Of a DNA stretch of 60,403 nucleotides, positions 26,397 through 33,830 are shown in pieces. Position 1 is the stretch's first letter; every line of letters starts with the position of its first letter. The stretch comes from CAZUXY01 sp964624235. Its GTDB lineage: Bacteria; Spirochaetota; UBA4802; UBA5368. The notes beneath the pieces were generated by a model. It saw only the letters and a list, made by a program, of their open reading frames with translations. It searched no databases and was not told the origin of the DNA. The position numbers and the translations under genes are program-made. The stretch spans positions 1 to 60,403 of the forward strand of contig CAZUXY010000030.1 of the NCBI GenBank assembly GCA_964624235.1, read 5' to 3'.

Positions 26397-26581
26397 AACC
26401 CTTCCTTCATGAGACCCGCTGATTGGACCGCATTCATGGATCATAACGGTGACTGTTTTAAAGAAGCAATTATTTATTTGCTTCCTGGCCCGGCTTCATT
26501 AATCATTATGTCGGCAGGGATCACACCGGCGTTCTAATGAGGAACCCACCGGTTGATCGATAAATAAACCAGAGGTGCGAG

Positions 26582-27175
26582 ATGCGTACGCTGTTCATAA
26601 ACACGTTCATCAAGTTTTTCTTTCTGCTCACGCCGTTCTTTCTGCTTTCGACCTTTCTTTCAATGACGCGCGGGAAGGGGAAAGTGACCATCAGAAAAAT
26701 CGCCGCCAAAGTGACATTCGCCATAATAATAGTCTGTATCATACTGTTCCTGATAGGCAACCAGATATTCTCCGTGTTCGGCATCACCCTGAATTCATTC
26801 CGCATCGGCACCGGCGTGCTGCTGTTCCTGTCCGCCATTACCCTGGTGCAGGGGCCGAAAGGTGAAAAGCACGCCGATGGTTCCGACGACATCGCCGTGG
26901 TGCCCCTGGCGATTCCTGTGGCTGTGGGTCCGGCGACGACAGGAGCGCTTCTGGTAATGGGAAGTGAGCTTTCAGGGTTAGCGGAAAAAGCGGTGGGTAT
27001 ATCCGCCATAATTACGGCCGTGCTCTGTGTGGGATCGATTCTTTTTCTCAGCGGTAATATCGAAAAACTGGTTGGCCGGCAGGGCCTTTCAATACTCAGT
27101 AAAATTACAGGGCTGGTGCTCTCCGCACTTGCGGCACAAATGATCATGAGCGGGTGGCGGGGATTCATGGGATAA
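26582..27175 (+). CDS. MarC family integral membrane protein (second copy)
   Basis: The 197-residue membrane protein has about six hydrophobic segments and the MarC pattern: FFLLTPFFLLSTFLSMT, then GITLNSFRIGTGVLLFLSAI and VVPLAIPVAVGPATTGALLVMG. PLAIPVAVGPATTG corresponds to PLGTPLLAGPALLTT in the copy at 7.75 kb. The two copies are clearly divergent, so they are probably old paralogues. GAGGTGCGAG precedes the ATG. It is divergent from the sensor kinase, with a 185-base gap. Function is unknown. Confidence 0.8.
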   Translation: MRTLFINTFIKFFFLLTPFFLLSTFLSMTRGKGKVTIRKIAAKVTFAIIIVCIILFLIGNQIFSVFGITLNSFRIGTGVLLFLSAITLVQGPKGEKHADGSDDIAVVPLAIPVAVGPATTGALLVMGSELSGLAEKAVGISAIITAVLCVGSILFLSGNIEKLVGRQGLSILSKITGLVLSALAAQMIMSGWRGFMG

Positions 27176-27392
27176 CAGGCGCATCACCGGGTTTTTCGCA
27201 CCCTCGGATACATGGACCTTAGGCAAAGCCAACCATACGACCTGACCATCCGTGTAATTTTTTCGCTTCGCGGCGGCGGCGGGAGAAAATATGCTTGCAT
27301 ACTGTATGGCAGCAATTATTTTTTAAAATATTGATGCCAGGTATATTCCGTAGTGCCGGCCGCCGTACCCAGCGCACTGGATATCCGTGAGA

Positions 27393-28409
27393 ATGACGCA
27401 GGTAATGAAAAAGGTGGATCCCTCCAGAGATATTGTTCTGTTCAACCAGGAAGAAGAAAGCATAATAAAGAACATTGTGGACGCATTGGAACGGCTGGAG
27501 AGGACCGATGTCCTAGAGTCCGTGAGAAACAACCAGACGGCGCTGAGGGAACTTGCGGGTTCTATTTCACTGTATCCCTCCATCCTGGAAAAACACCAGT
27601 TGGGCAGCTTTTCCCGCAGTGTAGAAAGCCTGATCGAAAGCCTCTGTCGCCGCGATGTCCCCGATATGATTCTTCGTATTCCCACCAAGGCGATCCTGGG
27701 CAGGGGGTTTTCCATCGCGAAGATCAATTTCCTCATGATGATCAGATATGTAACCGAGGACTTCGAGGAACTGAAGACCGAAGTACCGCGTTTGCTGGCA
27801 CAACTGGCCAACAACGTTTTTACCCTGACCGCTGAAGAGGTATACCTTTCAATCATAGATGACGAAATGACCTCCCGGCATATACGATATAACGCGGCAT
27901 ATCTCCTTGCTCATACGTGGGAGTACCGTATCGGCTATGGTGTGCCCGAATTCGCGCCCATACTGCTCTCACTCTGGAGCGCGCGCTCGAAGCTGATACC
28001 CCATTTCGGCACCATGCTCGGCTTTTCAGAGCTTTTCACAATTTCGAAAGAGATTGAGCCCAACTGGTTCGATTTTCTGGAAAGGGATGAACTGGGGGAA
28101 GAAGAAATATTTTCCCTTGAAGAGTTTATATTCGGCATGACCTATGAGGAAATCGTATCGCTGAGATATAAAATGGAAGAATCGGGTAAAAGCTCTTTCT
28201 GCCGCGAAGAGATCGAAAACTGCATAGGGTCCGATGTCTACCCCGTGTACGACGGCGCCGATCCGCGGGAACTCTACCGTTCCTTCCGGGGCCGCAAGAC
28301 CCATTCGCGCTACCGCGCCCGGGCACACGTGGCGGGCCCTAAAAAGACCCTTGAGGAATACCTGATGTGCTTTCTGCTCTCGGTACCTGAAACGCTGCCC
28401 AGGTTCTGA
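27393..28409 (+). CDS. Hypothetical protein, no family recognised
   Basis: The protein has about 338 residues and no signal peptide or TM segment. It is mostly helical and acidic in the middle, with a more basic C-terminus (SFRGRKTHSRYRARAHVAGPKK). The first ~110 residues contain leucine-spaced helices (IIKNIVDALERLERTDVLESV), which may form helical repeats. I recognise no catalytic motif. The start is uncertain: ATG at 27393 lacks a ribosome binding site, and GTG at 27387 or ATG at 27405 are alternatives. Codon use matches its neighbours and the frame is long, so it is almost certainly a gene. Confidence 0.7.
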   Translation: MTQVMKKVDPSRDIVLFNQEEESIIKNIVDALERLERTDVLESVRNNQTALRELAGSISLYPSILEKHQLGSFSRSVESLIESLCRRDVPDMILRIPTKAILGRGFSIAKINFLMMIRYVTEDFEELKTEVPRLLAQLANNVFTLTAEEVYLSIIDDEMTSRHIRYNAAYLLAHTWEYRIGYGVPEFAPILLSLWSARSKLIPHFGTMLGFSELFTISKEIEPNWFDFLERDELGEEEIFSLEEFIFGMTYEEIVSLRYKMEESGKSSFCREEIENCIGSDVYPVYDGADPRELYRSFRGRKTHSRYRARAHVAGPKKTLEEYLMCFLLSVPETLPRF

Positions 28410-28498
28410 AAAAGCGGGGAAATTACACTTGAATTTTCGCCGGTTTCTCATACCATCCTCTATGAGCCATGAACCACCATCCGCGAAGAGGAATCCCC

Positions 28499-30067
28499 AT
28501 GAAAAGAACATTCCTGTCTGCCGCGATCATTGTCAGCATCTCCCTTGCCTCCTGTTCTGAAAAAAAACCGCCGACCGCCGGCGCCCCGAAAAAAACCATC
28601 GTGTACGCCGAACTGCTCCAGGAGACCAATTCCTTTTCTCCCGTGCTGACCACCGAACGGGACTTCAGGGCCGAAAGCCTGCTCTACGGTGAGGATGTCG
28701 CCCCCTACAGCCGAAAGGAAAAAAAGGAACTGGCCGGTTTTCTCGCGGCGGTGGACGAACTGGGCAGGGGCGGCATCGAGACCGTTCCCCTGGTCAAGGC
28801 CCGTTCCATGTCGGGGGGGCCTGTCGAGCGGTCACTTTATGAGAAAATCAGGAAGATCATCCTGGAAGGGGTCCGAAAACAGAAGAAAGTGGACGGCATC
28901 TATCTCTCGATGCACGGGGCCATGGGGGTGGAAGGGATGCGCGATCCCGAAGGCGACCTTCTCGCTTCCCTGCGAACCATCGTGGGAAAGGACGTACCCA
29001 TCGGCGTGAGCTTCGACCTGCACGCATCTAACACTCTCAGGCGCGCGGAAAACGCAAGTTTTATCGTGGGATATCATACCAATCCCCACCGCGACCACTT
29101 CAAAACCGGCTACCGCTGCGGCTCCTTGCTCGTAAGGACCGTCCGGGGTGAGATCAAACCGGTAATGTCGGTCACCAGGATGCGCCTCCTCAAGGGTGGC
29201 GGCATGAACGTCGATTTTCTTTTGCCTTTTCGGAAGATCTTCAAACGCATGAAAAAGATGGAAAAAGAGGAAAAGGTGCTCAGCGTTTCCTTCTTTCCCG
29301 TCCATATATGGCTGGACGATCCCGAGCTGGGCTACAGCACCGTGGCCGTGACCGACGGGAACCGTGACCTGGCGACGAAACTTTCAGAAGAGATCGCCGA
29401 CATGGCATGGGCCGTACGTGATGTTCCCCACCCGAAGGGAAGTACCCCCGAGGAGGGTATCGAAATCGCCCGGAAAAAATGGCTGGCCCGTAAATTCGGC
29501 ACTGTGGTCTTCTGCGATGCCTCCGACGCCGTGGGGACCGGGACCCCCGGCGAAAGCACCTGGATATTACGCGCCCTGATGAAGAAGGGGAGCGACCTGG
29601 TGAGCTACCTTACCCTGCGGGACGGTGCGGCCGCGCGGGAGGCCTGGAAACACGGCATCGGTGACGAAGTACGTCTCAGTGTGGGAGGGAAGCTCGACAG
29701 GGTGTATAACAAACCCCTGGAATACGGGGGGAAGCTTATTTTTAAAAATGAAACCCGGTTCGGGAAGACAGTCATCGTGAAACACAAAGGCATCCACCTT
29801 ATCATCGCCGAGCTTCCCATCGCGTCTGATTACACGTCCCATTTTACCGATCTTGGGCTTTCGCTCTGGAAGGCCGACATCGTGGTGGTCAAGAACCTCT
29901 TCCCGTTCCGGTACCGTTACCTGTTATACAACCGGAAAACCGTCAATGTTATGACGCCGGGCATCAGCAACGTCGATGTCTTTACTTTGAAATACAAAAA
30001 GATCCCCCGGCCCATTTACCCGCTTGACGCGATTGATTCATGGCGGAGGGGAACGGTCCATCACTGA
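28499..30067 (+). CDS. M81 family (MlrC/microcystinase-like) metallopeptidase lipoprotein
   Basis: The 522-residue protein is a lipoprotein with a lipobox L16-A17-S18-C19. The remainder matches the MlrC/M81 family. It shows LLQETNSFSPV, SMHGAMGVEG, VSFDLHASNT and YHTNPHRD, followed by the C-terminal domain (DASDAVGTGTPGEST). MlrC opens the linearised microcystin chain, but most family members sit in small-molecule pathways and have unknown substrates. Zn ligands are probably the Asp and His in DLHAS and the His in HTNPH. The AGAGGA before the ATG at 28499 decides the start. A periplasmic, membrane-anchored member is unusual to me. Confidence 0.8.
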   Translation: MKRTFLSAAIIVSISLASCSEKKPPTAGAPKKTIVYAELLQETNSFSPVLTTERDFRAESLLYGEDVAPYSRKEKKELAGFLAAVDELGRGGIETVPLVKARSMSGGPVERSLYEKIRKIILEGVRKQKKVDGIYLSMHGAMGVEGMRDPEGDLLASLRTIVGKDVPIGVSFDLHASNTLRRAENASFIVGYHTNPHRDHFKTGYRCGSLLVRTVRGEIKPVMSVTRMRLLKGGGMNVDFLLPFRKIFKRMKKMEKEEKVLSVSFFPVHIWLDDPELGYSTVAVTDGNRDLATKLSEEIADMAWAVRDVPHPKGSTPEEGIEIARKKWLARKFGTVVFCDASDAVGTGTPGESTWILRALMKKGSDLVSYLTLRDGAAAREAWKHGIGDEVRLSVGGKLDRVYNKPLEYGGKLIFKNETRFGKTVIVKHKGIHLIIAELPIASDYTSHFTDLGLSLWKADIVVVKNLFPFRYRYLLYNRKTVNVMTPGISNVDVFTLKYKKIPRPIYPLDAIDSWRRGTVHH

Positions 30068-30197
30068 GGGCGAATATACTGTAAAGAGTCCGTAAAGCGC
30101 CGCGTTTCCCGTTATCGGAGAGACGATTTATTCCCCGATTTCCGGCAGGTGCGATGCCCGCCTGGTCGTCACCTGAATTTTCAGTCAAAATTAATAA

Positions 30198-30226
30198 TTG
30201 ACAAATTAATACTAATACGAAATATT
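30198..30226 (+). promoter_or_regulatory. Promoter of the MarR gene
   Basis: TTGACA (30198-30203) and AATATT (30221-30226) are separated by 17 bases. The -10 element sits in the centre of the inverted repeat, so binding of a regulator would block RNA polymerase. Confidence 0.6.
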
Positions 30227-30237
30227 CGTATTAGTAT
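30209..30237. promoter_or_regulatory. Perfect 13-base inverted repeat, probable MarR operator
   Basis: ATACTAATACGAA (30209-30221), a three-base centre, and its exact complement (30225-30237) form a 29-base element. It is 30 bases before the MarR gene. MarR dimers bind long A/T-rich inverted repeats and commonly repress their own genes, so autoregulation is likely. Confidence 0.75.
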
Positions 30238-30266
30238 ATTTCGATATCATAGTTATAACAAAAGCC

Positions 30267-30707
30267 ATGAATATCACCAAACCATCAGACTGTCCATATT
30301 ACCTGGTATCCCGTGTCGCCCTCGCCCTCACCTCGGAATTGAAAAAAGGATTCGCCGCCGCCGGCATCGAGCAGGTGAAGCCCGCCTACCTGGGAGTGCT
30401 TATGAGCCTCTGGAACGAGGACGGGATCAAGGTGGTAGACCTGGGGTCCCGGGCCGGGCTCGAGCCCTCTACGATGACCGGTCTGCTGGACCGTATGGAG
30501 AAGGAGGACCTGGTCGTGCGTTCCCCCAGCCCTACGGACCGTCGGGTCCTCAACATCAACCTGACGTATGAAGGCCGGAAACTCCGGGAAAAGGTCATGG
30601 AGGTGGTCACCGGTGTGCTGTCCCGGGTGTTCAGCGTGGTATCGGAAAAAGAGCTGGAGCAGAGCAAAAAGACCCTGCTCACCGTGTTGCGCAGTCTGAA
30701 CGGTTGA
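30267..30707 (+). CDS. MarR family transcriptional regulator
   Basis: The 146-residue protein has the MarR winged-helix layout. The recognition region is GLEPSTMTGLLDRMEKEDLV, the wing is RSPSPTDRRVLNINLTYEG, and dimerisation helices are at both ends. These repressors respond to phenolic or other small ligands or to oxidation. The TDRRVLNINLT segment is the family's most conserved part. No strong ribosome binding site precedes the ATG. The inverted repeat upstream suggests it controls itself, and possibly the Fe-S gene that follows. Confidence 0.88.
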   Translation: MNITKPSDCPYYLVSRVALALTSELKKGFAAAGIEQVKPAYLGVLMSLWNEDGIKVVDLGSRAGLEPSTMTGLLDRMEKEDLVVRSPSPTDRRVLNINLTYEGRKLREKVMEVVTGVLSRVFSVVSEKELEQSKKTLLTVLRSLNG

Positions 30708-30951
30708 ATCGCGCCGTCGCGGCCGCCTGGTCTGTTTATCCCGACTTCTCCTTTGCAATATGGTGCGGTTCCCGGCAGTTTTTCTATCAGGGAGGTTTCC
30801 CATCGGATAAGTTTACCGGCGGCTGCGAGAGAAACCGGAAAAAATTCCCGTCGGCCTGCCGGGCCGGAAACCGCCGCCGTTCCCGAAATAATGGAATGGA
30901 CGACCGCAATGATCAGGGAAAAAGGAACAATATGAATAAGGAGGAGACACC

Positions 30952-32034
30952 ATGGACCGATACGAACTATTACAGGAACTCATCGACAGCCATCCCTCGA
31001 CGGCGCCGAAATCGAAGGTCTTCGATGAAATCTTGAGAATACTCTTCACCCCCGAGGAGGCGGATATCGCGCTGGTCATGAGTTTCAGGGCGAAGCCGCC
31101 GGCGGATATCGCCGCGGCCGCCGGTTTGCCGGTAGCAGAGGCGTCCCGGCTCCTCGAGGCCATGGTGGACAAGGCCGTCATCCACTCATTCGAAAAGGAC
31201 GGGACCATACGCTACGGCCTGGTGCCCACCATACCGGGGCTCTTCGAGTTCCCCTTCATGAAAGGGGGCGGCACCCCCATGCACGACAAGCTGGCGCGGC
31301 TGTGGGAGGAGTATCACCACGAAGCGCTCGGCAACGCCTTTGCGGGAAACCCGACACCCCTCATGCGGGTGGTGCCGGTGGAAAAATCGGTGGAGGGAAA
31401 GACCCGCGTGCATCCCTATGAAGAGGTAAAGCACTTTGTGGAAAGCGCCGACTTTATCGCCGTCACCAACTGCGCCTGCAGGGTGAGCGTCGCCAGATGC
31501 GACAAGCCCAAAGACGTCTGTATGATCTTCGGCAGCGCCGCCCGTTTCCTGGCAGGAAAGGGCCATGCCCGGGAGGTAAGCCGCGAGGAGGCCATGCGTA
31601 CGCTGGACAGGGCTGAAGAGGCGGGCCTGGTGCACACCAGCAACAACAGCAGGGACCGGGCGAACCTCATCTGTAACTGCTGCCCCTGCTGCTGTACGGT
31701 GCTGAGGGGTAAGACCCAACTCAATCATCCCCATGCCTTTGAGCCCAGCCGCTTCGAGGCTAAAGTGAGGGAAAGCGACTGCACCGGCTGCGGCATCTGC
31801 GCCGGGGAACGCTGTCCCATGGGCGCCATTGAGATGGCCGGGGATTACGCGAAGGTCGCTGCGGAGAAGTGTATCGGCTGCGGACTCTGCGTCACGGGCT
31901 GTCCCGCCGGCGCCATCGAATTATTGCAGAGAGCGCAGGCACCCTCCATACCGGAAACCGTCCAGGATATGGGACTGACCATCGCGAAGGAAAAGGGCCG
32001 GCTGGAGAATTTCATCAAGGTCATGTCGCGCTGA
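30952..32034 (+). CDS. Winged-helix / 4Fe-4S ferredoxin-type protein, paralogue 1
   Basis: The 360-residue protein has an N-terminal wHTH-like region (~25-90) and a Cys-rich central domain with C174, C176, C183, C190 and the striking CNCCPCCC at 241-248. Two ferredoxin clusters lie at the C-terminus. The first is C277/C280/C283/C288, with four residues before the last Cys instead of three. The second is C307/C310/C313/C317. It is soluble and probably carries several [4Fe-4S] clusters. Families of this shape occur in anaerobes and are annotated only as Fe-S proteins. A paralogue lies at 38034-39113. GGAGGAG precedes the ATG. Confidence 0.8.
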   Translation: MDRYELLQELIDSHPSTAPKSKVFDEILRILFTPEEADIALVMSFRAKPPADIAAAAGLPVAEASRLLEAMVDKAVIHSFEKDGTIRYGLVPTIPGLFEFPFMKGGGTPMHDKLARLWEEYHHEALGNAFAGNPTPLMRVVPVEKSVEGKTRVHPYEEVKHFVESADFIAVTNCACRVSVARCDKPKDVCMIFGSAARFLAGKGHAREVSREEAMRTLDRAEEAGLVHTSNNSRDRANLICNCCPCCCTVLRGKTQLNHPHAFEPSRFEAKVRESDCTGCGICAGERCPMGAIEMAGDYAKVAAEKCIGCGLCVTGCPAGAIELLQRAQAPSIPETVQDMGLTIAKEKGRLENFIKVMSR

Positions 32035-32089
32035 AAGCGGGGATGTATCCGGGGACCGGGTTGAGTGTGGGGATTAAGATGTGGCATTG

Positions 32090-32115
32090 AAGGCGACGAG
32101 ATACATCGTCGCCTT
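32090..32115. terminator. Hairpin between convergent genes
   Basis: AAGGCGACGA (32090-32099) and TCGTCGCCTT (32106-32115) are a perfect 10-bp stem with a 6-base loop. It lies between the Fe-S gene and the convergent epimerase-like gene and touches the latter's stop codon. No T run is present, so bidirectional termination is tentative. Confidence 0.5.
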
Positions 32116-33104
32116 CACCGCCCCCGTTCCTCCAGGAACTTCCGGCCTGTTTCCTCGATGACCAGGTTGATGTCACGGTAGCTGAAGGGGATCTCCCTGG
32201 TGATACGGGACCCGTCGAAGCTGTAGGGCAACGGCGTGGTCATGAGGCGCGCCGCGTCCACCGTGACGAGAGGCTCCTTTCCGGTGCACAGGGAGACCGC
32301 TTCCGACAGGAATCCCATGGTCTTGAGTAAACCGGCGGGCATTTTGAGCGATGGTTCGGGCTTTCCCACGCTGCGGGCGATCTTCCCGAAAAACTCACGG
32401 CTGTGCATGCGCCGTCCCACCAGGAAGAAGCGCTCTCCGCCGTGGTGAGGGCTTTCCAGCATAAGACGTACCGCCTCGGCCACATCCAGTGCCGCCGTCA
32501 TTTCTATAAATGAATCGGTATAGAACCGGGGTCCCCGGTACATCATCTTGAAGAAGACGGCACTGCTTTCGTCCCAGTTGCCGGGACCTATGACGGCCGG
32601 CGGGGTAAGGATGACCGCGGGAAGCCCCCGACCGGCGGCGGCGGTTACCTCCTGTTCGGCGCGGAGTTTGGTGGCGGCATAGGTGATCGGGTTTTTCGGG
32701 GGCCGGGTGGGAGTGTCTTCGTTTACGCTACTGACGGCCGGGTCCAGGGGTTCCCCGATGATTGCCAGTGCGCTTATATACACCAGTTTTCGAATGCCGC
32801 GCTTTTCACAGGCCCACAGCAGGTTCCGCGTCCCCTCCACGTTGATGGCCTGCATGGCCTCCCGCTTTTTCTTCCAGAAGCTCATCAGGGCCGCAGCATG
32901 GACCACATGGGTGATCCCCTCCATGGCCCGTTCCAGGGATGAGGCGTTCCGTACGTCGGCTTCGAAAAGCGTACAGTTGCCTTTCTCCAGGTCGCGGTGT
33001 TTTTCCGGGTTTCGGCTTATAAGGCGGATTTTTTTCCCGGTTTTCACCAGGGTCCCGGTGATGTGCCTTCCCAGGAAGCCGGTGCCGCCGGTGATCAGTA
33101 TCAT
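32115..33104 (-). CDS. NAD-dependent epimerase/dehydratase (3beta-HSD-like extended SDR)
   Basis: The 329-residue protein starts ILITGGTGFLGRHITGTLV, the cofactor motif of extended SDRs. VVHAAALMSFWKKKREAMQAINVEGTRNLL and the YAATK motif match the 3beta-hydroxysteroid dehydrogenase/isomerase-like group, also typical of dihydroflavonol reductase relatives. In bacteria these act on sterol, hopanoid or terpenoid precursors, or on sugar nucleotides, so the substrate is open. AGGAGA before the ATG supports the start. Confidence 0.82.
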   Translation of the reverse strand: MILITGGTGFLGRHITGTLVKTGKKIRLISRNPEKHRDLEKGNCTLFEADVRNASSLERAMEGITHVVHAAALMSFWKKKREAMQAINVEGTRNLLWACEKRGIRKLVYISALAIIGEPLDPAVSSVNEDTPTRPPKNPITYAATKLRAEQEVTAAAGRGLPAVILTPPAVIGPGNWDESSAVFFKMMYRGPRFYTDSFIEMTAALDVAEAVRLMLESPHHGGERFFLVGRRMHSREFFGKIARSVGKPEPSLKMPAGLLKTMGFLSEAVSLCTGKEPLVTVDAARLMTTPLPYSFDGSRITREIPFSYRDINLVIEETGRKFLEERGR

Positions 33105-33811
33105 GGTATTTCTCCTGTTATGGTGTGATGAGGACTTCTTCCCCAGTTTGAAGATGCAGCATGCGTCAATGATCAGGTGTAGAACATCCCGTGCATTATT
33201 TCAAGAAAGGTTTTTCATGTCATCATGCGCCCCGTGCCGCAATTGATGATGAGACGTGCGCAGCCGGCCGGGGAATGCCGCATCCATGGTGATGCGGCTG
33301 TATGTAATTGTTTTAAGAAAAAAAACAAGCATTATATAGTGCAGTAAAGGCCGAATGCCGGATGATACTTCCCGGCCGGGATTAAAGAGCGATGAACCCC
33401 CATACGGGGCGCCATGATTTGAAAAAGCATGATGAATGAATGCGGGGAAACGCGTTTTTCATGGAACGAATGGTTTTTGCGTTGAAACTCTTCCGACAGG
33501 GTTCGCGATGAGAACAAGAATAGATATCATTCCGGGATATATCAGAAAATTTATCGGGACACTACTGCAGACCGGAGATGCCGAATATACGCTGTGGTGT
33601 ATTGTGCCGGGGATTCCGGGTACTCTGATCGAACATTCGACCATGCAGCATGCGTAAAACAGCGGACAATGGCCCGCGATCGCGTGATCGAAGGAAGGGT
33701 GACTTCATGCGTTATTAAAACCGGTACCTCGTCGGGAGTCAAGATCCCCGGTTGGGGCAAACACCCGGACCGCGCGTCGTATAAACCGGTGATCAAATAT
33801 GAGTATCAGGT
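33105..33811. other. Long intergenic region
   Basis: About 700 bases separate the SDR and the glycyl radical enzyme genes, which lie on the same strand. I find no intact gene or RNA. A 13-mer, ATGCAGCATGCGT, occurs at 33154-33166 and 33643-33655. The 3' part may hold a gene relic (see 33594-33830). Confidence 0.4.
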
Positions 33812-33830
33812 TTACAGGCGCAGCCTCGTT
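33594..33830 (+). pseudogene. Possible DUF3592-like gene relic
   Basis: The + frame between these points has a segment, VIEGRVTSCVIKTG, followed after a gap by SYKPVIKYEYQVYRR. This resembles the extracellular strand pattern of DUF3592 proteins. No TM segments or full-length frame are visible. It runs into the 3' end of the opposite-strand glycyl radical gene, so it is at best a remnant. The similarity is by eye only. Confidence 0.25.

Noticed and set aside
33154..33655. 13-base direct repeat ATGCAGCATGCGT at 33154 and 33643 as a mobile-element end
   Set aside because: No transposase lies between the copies, the repeat is short, and it contains a self-complementary GCATGC core that raises chance matches.
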